This document shows positions 1 to 6,714 of a stretch of 8,170 nucleotides of DNA, piece after piece. The first letter of the stretch is position 1. Each line of letters begins with the position of its first letter. Where the stretch lies: positions 1-8,170 of the forward strand of contig CAKOKF010000050.1 in NCBI GenBank assembly GCA_934090775.1, given 5' to 3'. The notes under the pieces were generated by a model. It worked only from the letters and a program-made list of their open reading frames with translations. It ran no database searches and had not been told where the DNA came from. Source of the stretch: an uncultured Bacilli bacterium (GTDB taxonomy: Bacteria > Bacillota_I > Bacilli_A > RF39 > UBA660). The translations under genes and the position numbers were made by a program.

Positions 1-1193
1 CTATCACGACGTTTTAAAGCTCTTTCATACATTTCTTTTTGCATGATATCCATAGTATCTTTAATAATACCAACTAATCCTTCTAAGTCATCAACTTTAA
101 TTTTTTCTAAAGTATCTCTTCTCACAATCGTCGTAAAGCCATTATCTAAGTCTCTCTTACCTAATTCTAAACGAATTGGATAACCTTTTACTTCAGCTTC
201 AGCAAATTTATAGCCCGGGGTTTTATCACTGTTATCTACTTTATAAGAAATACCAGCATTATCTAAATCTTGAGTAATCTCTTTTAATTTTCCAAAAACA
301 TCACCGATTGGAATAATTATAACTTTCGTTGGGGCAATTCTTGGTGGTAAAACTAAACCATTATTATCACTATGCGTCATAATAAGACCTCCAATCATTC
401 TAGTTGTTGATCCCCAAGATGTTTGATAAGGCGTTTTTAAAGTATTATCTTTATCTAAGAATTTAATATCAAAAGCTTTCGCAAAATGTTGCCCGAAGTA
501 ATGACTAGTCCCATTTTGTAAAGCTACACCATCCCACATCATGGCTTCGATTGTATAAGTATCTTCGGCTCCTGCAAATTTTTCTTTCTCGGTTTTTTTA
601 CCAACGATAACTGGCATTGCTAAATAATACCTTTGGAAATCTTCATAAACTTTTAACATTTGTAAAGTTTCATTCTTAGCTTCTTCAGCCGTTGCATGTA
701 AGGTATGTCCTTCTTGCCATAAAATTTCCCTACTACGTAAGAAAGGTCTAGTTGTCTTTTCCCATCTTACAATTGTACACCACTGATTATAAAGAATAGG
801 TAAATCACGATAAGAATTAACAATCTTTTTAAAATGATCACAGAATAAAGTTTCACTAGTAGGACGAATACACATTCTTTCTTCTAACTTATTTTCTCCG
901 CCATAGGTTACCCAAGCTACTTCTGGAGCAAAACCTTCAACGTGTTCTTTTTCAATATTAAGTAAACTTTCGGGAATAAGCATTGGCATTTGGACATTTT
1001 GATGTCCTAATCTTTTAAATTCTTTATCTAAAATACTAACCATATTTTCCCAAATCGCATAGCCATATGGTCTAATAATCATACTACCTTTATTTTTTGA
1101 ATAATCAACCAAATCAGCCTTCTTACAAACATCAGTATACCACTGAGCAAAATCGACTTCTCTATCTGTTATATCTCTTACAATATTTGCCAT
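1..1193 (-). CDS. proS: Prolyl-tRNA synthetase, archaeal/eukaryote-like (type 3), C-terminus outside window
   Basis: This class II aminoacyl-tRNA synthetase attaches proline to tRNA-Pro in the cytoplasm. The first 397 codons are present and the gene runs off the left edge, so roughly 80 residues (the usual C-terminal, often zinc-binding, domain) are missing from view. The start is ATG at 1193, preceded by AGAGG six bases upstream, giving MANIVRDITD. Visible family signatures are RPTSET (110-115), the motif 2 region FLRSREILWQEGHTLH (about 151-166), the proline-pocket segment LQNGTSHYFGQHFAKAF (225-241), and the motif 3 region running into GLVLPPRIAP (279-288). An anticodon-binding domain follows from about 288. 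No editing insertion lies between motifs 2 and 3, which separates it from the long bacterial ProRS type; this short form is known in Firmicutes and Mollicutes. It has its own promoter and a very short leader with no T-box. Identification is secure. Confidence 0.98.
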   Translation of the reverse strand, partial: MANIVRDITDREVDFAQWYTDVCKKADLVDYSKNKGSMIIRPYGYAIWENMVSILDKEFKRLGHQNVQMPMLIPESLLNIEKEHVEGFAPEVAWVTYGGENKLEERMCIRPTSETLFCDHFKKIVNSYRDLPILYNQWCTIVRWEKTTRPFLRSREILWQEGHTLHATAEEAKNETLQMLKVYEDFQRYYLAMPVIVGKKTEKEKFAGAEDTYTIEAMMWDGVALQNGTSHYFGQHFAKAFDIKFLDKDNTLKTPYQTSWGSTTRMIGGLIMTHSDNNGLVLPPRIAPTKVIIIPIGDVFGKLKEITQDLDNAGISYKVDNSDKTPGYKFAEAEVKGYPIRLELGKRDLDNGFTTIVRRDTLEKIKVDDLEGLVGIIKDTMDIMQKEMYERALKRRD

Positions 1194-1218
1194 AATATTC
1201 CTCTTTTCTTTATTTTTT

Positions 1219-1247
1219 AGTATAGCATATCTCTAATTGCAGCGCTA
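1219..1247 (-). promoter_or_regulatory. Promoter of proS (extended -10)
   Basis: Reading the minus strand, TATACT lies at 1224-1219 and is preceded by TG one base upstream (TGCTATACT), a good extended -10 element. The hexamer at the -35 distance (1247-1242, TAGCGC) matches poorly, so recognition would rest on the extended -10. The predicted start near 1212 leaves a leader of about 20 bases carrying only the ribosome-binding site AGAGG (1204-1200). There is therefore no room for a riboswitch in front of proS. This is inferred from sequence alone. Confidence 0.6.
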
Positions 1248-1334
1248 TCTTTTTATCTATTTTCATTTACACCAAATTATATCTATTCTTAAATTTTAAT
1301 GCCTTCATTAAATCTTGATTTTTCCATTATTTTA

Positions 1335-1426
1335 TATTCATTTAAATAATTTGTGGCATTTCATTTAAGTATTTTGCGATATTTTATTTAGACTTTTTGT
1401 GGTATTTTATTTAGATAATTTGTGAT
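1335..1426. repeat. Four tandem 23-bp degenerate repeats between valS and proS
   Basis: Four units of exactly 23 bp follow one another without gaps: 1335-1357, 1358-1380, 1381-1403 and 1404-1426. Read on the minus strand, each unit has C at positions 3 and 5, AAA at 6-8, TAAAT at 14-18 and AA at 20-21 in all four copies. The 1404 and 1381 copies differ at 4 of 23 positions; the 1358 and 1335 copies differ from the 1404 copy at 5 and 6 positions. The period is not a multiple of three and the units contain stop codons, so this is not coding. It lies 22 bases past the valS stop and about 110 bases upstream of the proS -10. The function is unknown; regular phasing of about two helical turns would suit protein binding, but simple slippage is equally possible. 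Confidence 0.85.
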
Positions 1427-1448
1427 AGCCACTAACTTTATCTTAAAA

Positions 1449-3989
1449 TTATCCTAAAGACTCTATCTCTTTTAAGACATTATTTAACATATCAGTTTCT
1501 TTTTGTAAATCTAATCTTTCCTTTTCAACAATATTACTTGGAGCTTTTTTTACATAATTTTCATTACTTAAAAGATTATTTCTTCTCTTAATACTTGCTT
1601 CTAAAGTTTCTCTCTTCTTAGTAAGTTCTTTTAATACTTCTTCTTTATCAATATTATTATCATAACAAATATAAGCCGTAATCTCGTTAATACTTACTAA
1701 AATTTTAGTATTTTTATTACTTTCTTTAACTAACCTTTCATCTAATTTCAACATTTTAACAGCCAAATTATCTAATCCTTCAGTTTCTACTTCAAAATCT
1801 TTCCCTATATTATTTTCCAACTTTTTATTTCTAAATAAAGTAATAAATTCTAGTAATTTATCTAGCTTCTTAGTATCATCATTAAAAACATATTTACTTT
1901 CATACTTTGGATAACTTGCTATCATAATTGACTCACTATCTTTAAATGGTAAGTTTTGATAAATTTCTTCCGTTACAAAAGGCATAAATGGATGCATAAT
2001 CTTAATTATTCCTTCTAAAACTTTATATAAAACACTCTTAGTTGTTATATCACTACTACTAAACTTAGCCATTTCAATATAATTAGAACAAAAATCATCC
2101 CAAATAAAGTTATAGATTTCACTACCTACTAAGTTAAACTCATATTTATCCATATGTTTAATAGTACTATCAAGAACAGTTTCAAACTTCGTTAAAATCC
2201 ATTTATCTTCTTTTTTTAAATTGCTGAAATCGAGACTAGTTAAATCACTAATATTCATTAAAACGAAACGAGAAGCATTCCACATTTTATTAATAAAATT
2301 CCAAGTTGCTTTTAATTTTTCCTCATCAAAACGAAGATCAGTTCCAAAAGCACAATCAGTAACTAAGTAATATCTTAAGCTATCAGCACCGTAAATCTTT
2401 ATCATATCCATTGGATCAATACCATTACCTAAAGACTTACTCATCTTACGTCCTTCTTTGTCTCTTACAAGACCATGGATAATAACATCTTTAAATGGAC
2501 GAACCCCATTAAGTTCTAAAGATTGGAAAGTCATTCTATTAACCCAAAATGGAATAATATCATAACCAGTAACTAGGCAATCAGTTGGAAAATATCTCTT
2601 TAAATCGGCCGTTTGTTTTGGATAACCTAAAGTTGAGAAAGGCCATAAAGCTGATGAGAACCATGTATCTAAGACATCTTCATCTTGAACCCAGCCTTCG
2701 CCCTCTGGTGCGGTTTCACCAACATAAACTTCATCTCCACGATACCAAGCTGGGATTCGATGTCCCCACCATAACTGACGAGAAATACACCAATCATAAG
2801 TAATTTCCATCCAGTGGTTCATAATCTTTTCGAAACGAGGAGGAATAAAGTTAACTTTCGTATCCGGATTTTTTTGATTTTCTAAAACGCGATCAGCTAA
2901 AGGACGCATTTTAACAAACCATTGTTTCGAAAGATAAGGCTCAACTACCGCCTCGGTTCTTTCGGAATGTCCTACATTATGCACAATCTCTTCAACGCTA
3001 ATAAGTAGACCTGCTTCTTTTAAGTCATCAACTAATTTTTCACGGCATTCTTCTCTTGATAAGCCTTGATATTTACCACAAACTTCATTCATTGTCGCGT
3101 CTTTATTCATACAAACAATTCTAGGTAAGTCATGTCTTAAACCAACTTCGTAGTCGTTGGGATCATGAGCAGGAGTTATCTTAACAACACCTGTTCCAAA
3201 CTCAGGATCCGCATGATTATCAAATACAACTGGAACTACACGATTAACTACTGGTACAATTACCTTTTTACCTTTTAAATCTTGATATCTTTCATCACTT
3301 GGATTAACAGCCACTGCTGTATCACCAAATAAAGTTTCGGGACGCGTTGTTGCTACTTCTAAGTATCTATCTTCCCCTCCCACATAATACTTTAAGTGAT
3401 AGAAAGCGCCTTTATCTTCTTTATAAATAACTTCTTCACTAGATAAAGCCGTCATGGCAACAGGATCCCAGTTAATAATTCTTTCCCCACGATAAATTAA
3501 ACCCTTCTTATAATAATCAACAAAAGTCTTAATAACGGCCTTATTTAAGCCTTCATCTAAAGTAAATCTTTCTTTACTATAATCAACTGATAAGCCCAGT
3601 TTAGCCCATTGACTTCTAATGTTACCACCGAATTCTTTAGTCCAATCCCAACAAGCATCTAAAAATTTATCACGACCAATACTTCTCTTATCTAAGCCTT
3701 GTTCTTTTAATCTCTTAACAACTTTAGCCTCTGTTGCAATCGCGGCATGATCCATTCCTGGTAACCATAAAGCATCAAAACCTTGTAATCTTTTATATCT
3801 AATAATTACATCTTGAATAGCCGTATCATAAGCATGGCCAATATGTAATTTACCTGTCACATTAGGAGGTGGAATTACGATACAATAAGGTAATTTATCA
3901 GTATTACCACTCTTAAAATAGCCTTTATCTACCCAATTATCATATTTCTTATCTTCAACACTTAAATGGTCATATTTTGTTTCTAACAT
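1449..3989 (-). CDS. valS: Valyl-tRNA synthetase
   Basis: This class I aminoacyl-tRNA synthetase charges tRNA-Val with valine in the cytoplasm and edits misactivated threonine. The 846 residues are close to, or slightly under, the usual bacterial length. The catalytic signatures are PPPNVTGKLHIGH with HIGH at 49-52, and KMSKS at 515-519. The inserted editing domain is marked by TTRPET (214-219), GTGVVKITPAHDPNDYEVG (265-283) and WCISRQLWWGHRIPAWY (400-416). DTWFSSALWPFSTLGYP (441-457) lies in the second half of the catalytic core. A helical anticodon-binding domain occupies about 590-730, and the Lys/Glu/Leu-rich C-terminus (about 780-846) is the coiled-coil arm typical of ValRS. The start is ATG at 3989 with AGAGG eight bases upstream. 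A T-box riboswitch precedes it. Nothing is truncated or missing. Confidence 0.99.
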   Translation of the reverse strand: MLETKYDHLSVEDKKYDNWVDKGYFKSGNTDKLPYCIVIPPPNVTGKLHIGHAYDTAIQDVIIRYKRLQGFDALWLPGMDHAAIATEAKVVKRLKEQGLDKRSIGRDKFLDACWDWTKEFGGNIRSQWAKLGLSVDYSKERFTLDEGLNKAVIKTFVDYYKKGLIYRGERIINWDPVAMTALSSEEVIYKEDKGAFYHLKYYVGGEDRYLEVATTRPETLFGDTAVAVNPSDERYQDLKGKKVIVPVVNRVVPVVFDNHADPEFGTGVVKITPAHDPNDYEVGLRHDLPRIVCMNKDATMNEVCGKYQGLSREECREKLVDDLKEAGLLISVEEIVHNVGHSERTEAVVEPYLSKQWFVKMRPLADRVLENQKNPDTKVNFIPPRFEKIMNHWMEITYDWCISRQLWWGHRIPAWYRGDEVYVGETAPEGEGWVQDEDVLDTWFSSALWPFSTLGYPKQTADLKRYFPTDCLVTGYDIIPFWVNRMTFQSLELNGVRPFKDVIIHGLVRDKEGRKMSKSLGNGIDPMDMIKIYGADSLRYYLVTDCAFGTDLRFDEEKLKATWNFINKMWNASRFVLMNISDLTSLDFSNLKKEDKWILTKFETVLDSTIKHMDKYEFNLVGSEIYNFIWDDFCSNYIEMAKFSSSDITTKSVLYKVLEGIIKIMHPFMPFVTEEIYQNLPFKDSESIMIASYPKYESKYVFNDDTKKLDKLLEFITLFRNKKLENNIGKDFEVETEGLDNLAVKMLKLDERLVKESNKNTKILVSINEITAYICYDNNIDKEEVLKELTKKRETLEASIKRRNNLLSNENYVKKAPSNIVEKERLDLQKETDMLNNVLKEIESLG

Positions 3990-4011
3990 ATCTAATACCT
4001 CTTTCTAAAAT

Positions 4012-4200
4012 ATAAAAAAGCCATAAACATAAGGACGAAATCTCGCGGTACCACCTTATTTTATGACTAATCATACACTCTACTTCTTAACGCGAAGAAA
4101 CGTTTTATACTCCAAAGCAACCTTCTTACTCCTTAATAACTTGTTTGCACCAACCACAAGCTCTCTAAAATATTAAATAAGTAATACTCCTCTTTTTCAA
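4012..4200 (-). promoter_or_regulatory. T-box riboswitch, valine-specific, in the valS leader
   Basis: This leader RNA element senses uncharged tRNA-Val and controls valS. On the minus strand, Stem I begins near 4195 with the AGTA motif (4188-4185) of the specifier loop. Its distal part is GAGAGCTTGTGGTTGGTGC (4166-4148), the conserved tRNA-elbow-contacting region. The 3' side of the specifier loop reads AAGAAGGTTGC (4127-4117); GTT at 4121-4119 is the best specifier codon and encodes valine. A hairpin with arms TTTCTT and AAGAAG (4100-4085) would be Stem III. The T-box sequence AATAAGGTGGTACCGCG covers 4060-4044. Its UGGU bulge (4053-4050) fits a tRNA acceptor end with discriminator A. The antiterminator pairs AUAAGG with CCUUAU and GCGA with UCGU. 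The element is certain; the exact specifier is inferred from pairing and gene context. Confidence 0.95.
4014..4068 (-). terminator. Intrinsic terminator in the valS T-box leader
   Basis: On the minus strand, AGTCATAAAATAAGG (4068-4054) pairs with CCTTATGTTTATGGCT (4034-4019) over 15 base pairs with a single bulged G. Six T residues follow directly (4019-4014), as in an intrinsic terminator. Unusually, this stem encloses the complete T-box antiterminator rather than borrowing its 3' half. The lower half of the stem (AGTCATAAA with TTTATGGCT) alone is new relative to the antiterminator. An upstream hairpin with arms TATGA and TCATA (4075-4062) would compete with that lower half. Confidence 0.75.
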
Positions 4201-4213
4201 CATATCTGTTTGT

Positions 4214-4242
4214 ATTATAATTAATTTTTTTCTTTTTGTCCA
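4214..4242 (-). promoter_or_regulatory. Promoter of the valS T-box leader
   Basis: TGGACA at 4242-4237 (five of six matches to the sigma-A -35) is separated by 17 bases from a consensus TATAAT at 4219-4214. The predicted start near 4207 places the T-box a few bases into the transcript. The -35 overlaps the last codons of the upstream gene (Gly-Gly-Gln), so valS can be transcribed independently of that gene. Confidence 0.85.
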
Positions 4243-5441
4243 CCTAAAATTCTAGCTAATTTCTTTACAACGCCGACTTGTTCTTTTTTAATTTCTTCAT
4301 GATACTCACAAGAATCACATTTAATCTTTTTACCAGTATATCTTTTTATAATGCCATATCTTTCTAAAATATTAACAATTTTCTTATTTAGATTATCATC
4401 AACATTATTTAAATAACCATCATCACGATCTAAAGAATTTAGATAATCATATACTTCTTTTCCAGTAATATCAGGATGTTCTTCAATAAATAGACAAATT
4501 CCAGCTATCCTTCCTAAAGCATCAACGGTAGTAAAACCAGATTCCAGTAAAATACGACTAATTGGTACTTGATTAACAGTAACATTATTATAATAAGCAA
4601 CAATATCTTCTTTTTTATCCTTTAAACCTTTTAAAACAGTTTCTAATTCTGGCGACTCTACTCGGTCCAAAATTCTACTTTTTAAAAACTCATAATTACT
4701 GTCTAATTTAACTCCAACTTCATGAGGAAAATTTTGAAAAATGCACATTGCATTAACAGCATTAATATTATGAAGATTTGAATCAGGATCATAATACTGA
4801 CCATAGAATAAATAATAATCTCTTAATATTTCTTTTTCTTTATCACTTAAAGTAGGCATTCCTTCTCTAAATTTTCCTTGTTCTTCTTCAATATAAGGAT
4901 AATCATCTATAACGCCATATCCTCTTAATAATAAAACAATATAGTCAGTTAAACGAATATTACGTTCTCCTCTTAAAATATCTCTATTTTCCGAAGTTTG
5001 CATTTCTAAAAATTCTTCTAATTCTTTTCTCGTCTTACGAGTCCCATTAGCAAACAAACAAGCCTTAGCAAACAAAGCATAATCTTTCTTCGATACTATT
5101 CCTTGATCACTGGATAGCTCAATATCCGGATTAGTACAAGCTACTATTATAGGCATAAAATAATCAACCGAAATACTTTTATTAAATTCTTTTACTTCCT
5201 CACAAGCTTGACTTAATTTAGTAAGCTCGGTATCTAAATTTCCTGAAAAGACGCCATCAACATCCAATTCAAAATCATTTAAAGCTTTTACTTTAGAACC
5301 AACACTTATTGGTACCGTTTGCAAAATACAATACATATTTTGCATGCCTTGAATACTTGGCAAATCTAAGCAATCAAAATCTCTGCCGTAAAATGCCTTA
5401 TATAATATTAATAATTCTTTTTCTCTTTTTGTTAATTCCAT
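4221..5441 (-). CDS. Uncharacterised protein with an internally duplicated domain
   Basis: I do not recognise this 406-residue protein. It consists of two copies of one domain: residues about 3-183 and 198-369. The clearest match is 3-51 against 198-246, which aligns without gaps at an offset of 195 and is identical at about 18 of 49 positions, including E-K-E, Y..FYG (14-19 / 209-214), C-I.Q (38-41 / 233-236) and VG.K. Each copy ends in a similar helix, RGYGVIDDY (173-181) and ERYGIIKRY (360-368). After the second copy comes CDSCEYH (375-381), a single Cys-Cys-His cluster too small to call a zinc finger, and a basic tail. No signal peptide or membrane segment is visible, so it is probably cytoplasmic and helical. 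The start is ATG at 5441 behind a near-perfect ribosome-binding site, GAGGTGAT (5452-5445). It follows two other unknown genes and may share their transcript. Confidence 0.85.
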   Translation of the reverse strand: MELTKREKELLILYKAFYGRDFDCLDLPSIQGMQNMYCILQTVPISVGSKVKALNDFELDVDGVFSGNLDTELTKLSQACEEVKEFNKSISVDYFMPIIVACTNPDIELSSDQGIVSKKDYALFAKACLFANGTRKTRKELEEFLEMQTSENRDILRGERNIRLTDYIVLLLRGYGVIDDYPYIEEEQGKFREGMPTLSDKEKEILRDYYLFYGQYYDPDSNLHNINAVNAMCIFQNFPHEVGVKLDSNYEFLKSRILDRVESPELETVLKGLKDKKEDIVAYYNNVTVNQVPISRILLESGFTTVDALGRIAGICLFIEEHPDITGKEVYDYLNSLDRDDGYLNNVDDNLNKKIVNILERYGIIKRYTGKKIKCDSCEYHEEIKKEQVGVVKKLARILGGQKEKN

Positions 5442-5460
5442 AAAATCACCTCATGTATAA

Positions 5461-5490
5461 ATTATATTAACACACATTTTTTAATATCAA
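5461..5490 (-). promoter_or_regulatory. Possible promoter of the duplicated-domain gene
   Basis: TTGATA (5490-5485) and a consensus TATAAT (5466-5461) are 18 bases apart on the minus strand. The -35 overlaps the TGA stop of the preceding gene. Transcription would start near 5454, leaving about a dozen bases of leader that contain the strong ribosome-binding site. An AT-only inverted repeat (ATATTAA at 5487-5481, TTAATAT at 5470-5464) overlaps both hexamers. It is too weak for a terminator but could affect access to the promoter. In DNA this AT-rich, chance matches are a real alternative. Confidence 0.5.
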
Positions 5491-6713
5491 CTAATTTTTT
5501 TAAATTTTTTCGCAACTTTACCATATTTTTCGTTAATTTTACCATTTCTTAACAATTTTAAAGCCTTACTATGCTTTTTAGCTAAATAATAATTACTATT
5601 CAAAGTTTCTAACATAAAGTAATCAAAATCTTGTTTCGTATAGCCATACCCTTCTCCTATTTCTGGTAAGGCATAAAAATATTTTCTAATATCACCTAAG
5701 TAAACTTGTTTTAAAACTTCATCTTGTTCTAATAAATAATTCCACATTTCTTGATACCTAACATCAATACTAGCCAAATAATTACCAATTAAAGCATTAA
5801 ACTCTCTATCATCAGCCATTAAAAGTGCATTTTTCATTTGTTTTCCTAAACTCATTCTCGCATTTATACTATAGTTATTTCTTTTAAGTAACTCGTCAAA
5901 AGTTCGTGGAGCACATAAATGTAGTACTACTCCCACTTTAATGTAATATTCTAACTCATTTATTTCGGTATACATCTTGGTAGTCCCTTTTTTATATTCC
6001 TTTGGAGGAGCAATTATCTTTGTTAATTCCGCTTTATACTTATCTTGATAATTACTAGTAAAATCATTCCAACTGTCAATGTTTTCTAAACCAACTCTAT
6101 TTACTAGAATTTGCATTCCGTCTTTAACAGTTGGATTAGTAATTAAACCATTAACCGTAATTTTACTAACATAACTAGCACTATTTAAAAATCCTAAATA
6201 AGCATTGATAATTATACCTTCATTATCTTGAATAAAATAACCATCTAACAAACCACACAACAATTTTTGTAAACCTAAAGATTCTTTAAATATATCTAAT
6301 TCCTCTAGCTTTTCTACTTTAGTTAAACATCCACCATTAATAGTATCTTTCATAATTTTTAAAACAATTGCATTACTAAGAGGATTCTTTAATTCCATAA
6401 AACCCAATAAGAAAAATAATTTAGGACATTCAAGCTTTCTAGTATTTATATTCTTAACATTTTTCTTTAATTCTTCTAAAATTTTAATAAAATTATCGAT
6501 AACACTTAAAGCCATAATTTTAACATTTCTTGCTGTAAGTACTAAGTCGTCAGTTCCTGATAAGAGATCAAAAAACTGGTTTGATGAAGTAATATCATTA
6601 TCATTTCTTAGTAAAAGATCTTTTTTTATTATCTTAAAAGCATTAATCGCTATATCAATACCTGCCCTAAAGTCTTCAATTGCTGAGGTTGGTATTACAT
6701 ATTTTGTTTTCAT
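5487..6713 (-). CDS. Uncharacterised protein, paralogue of the gene immediately upstream
   Basis: I do not recognise the family. The 408-residue protein is a tandem paralogue of the 378-residue protein encoded just before it. The strongest shared block is residues 247-293, matching 224-270 of the neighbour at 26 of 47 positions, with the pattern YTE.NE..YYI..G.V followed by LHLC.P..F.ELL..N.Y...AR.S...QM. Other shared points are the N-terminal IP.S/T.I, LLDGY.I (155-161), MWNY (323-326) and LPEIGEGYGYTKQD (349-362). No catalytic motif, signal peptide or membrane helix is evident, and the C-terminus is lysine-rich. I place the start at ATG 6713 rather than the in-frame ATG at 6743: the shorter form aligns with the N-terminus of the paralogue, lies one base after the upstream TAG stop, and has a purine-rich tract before it, whereas the longer form has no ribosome-binding site. 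Translational coupling is likely. The stop is TGA. Confidence 0.85.
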   Translation of the reverse strand: MKTKYVIPTSAIEDFRAGIDIAINAFKIIKKDLLLRNDNDITSSNQFFDLLSGTDDLVLTARNVKIMALSVIDNFIKILEELKKNVKNINTRKLECPKLFFLLGFMELKNPLSNAIVLKIMKDTINGGCLTKVEKLEELDIFKESLGLQKLLCGLLDGYFIQDNEGIIINAYLGFLNSASYVSKITVNGLITNPTVKDGMQILVNRVGLENIDSWNDFTSNYQDKYKAELTKIIAPPKEYKKGTTKMYTEINELEYYIKVGVVLHLCAPRTFDELLKRNNYSINARMSLGKQMKNALLMADDREFNALIGNYLASIDVRYQEMWNYLLEQDEVLKQVYLGDIRKYFYALPEIGEGYGYTKQDFDYFMLETLNSNYYLAKKHSKALKLLRNGKINEKYGKVAKKFKKIS

Positions 6714-6714
6714 T

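Larger units (their letters stand above)
1194..1448. other. valS-proS intergenic spacer (no gene)
   Basis: This 255-base AT-rich spacer contains no credible reading frame on either strand. It holds the 23-bp repeat array and the proS promoter. Between them is a small hairpin with arms TTTAATG and CATTAAA (1312-1306 and 1301-1295 on the minus strand, loop AAGG). It is not followed by a T-run, so I do not call it a terminator. I found no convincing intrinsic terminator after valS, so read-through from valS into proS is possible. Confidence 0.7.

Noticed and set aside
1225..1250. ATAGC/GCTAT inverted repeat around the proS promoter spacer as an operator
   Set aside because: Only five base pairs per arm with a 17-base gap, easily expected by chance.
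1295..1312. Hairpin TTTAATG-CATTAAA as a valS terminator
   Set aside because: The stem is AT-rich with no T-run after it on the minus strand, so it lacks the mark of an intrinsic terminator.
1335..1426. CRISPR array
   Set aside because: The 23-bp units are contiguous with no spacers and are degenerate, and no cas genes are present.
2585..2803. Plus-strand open frame of 72 codons
   Set aside because: It lies wholly inside valS on the opposite strand, has no ribosome-binding site evidence, and its protein is low in recognisable structure; it is a shadow of the real gene.
5464..5487. Inverted repeat ATATTAA/TTAATAT between the second and third unknown genes as a terminator
   Set aside because: It contains only A-T pairs with a ten-base loop and no T-run; it overlaps a better promoter reading.
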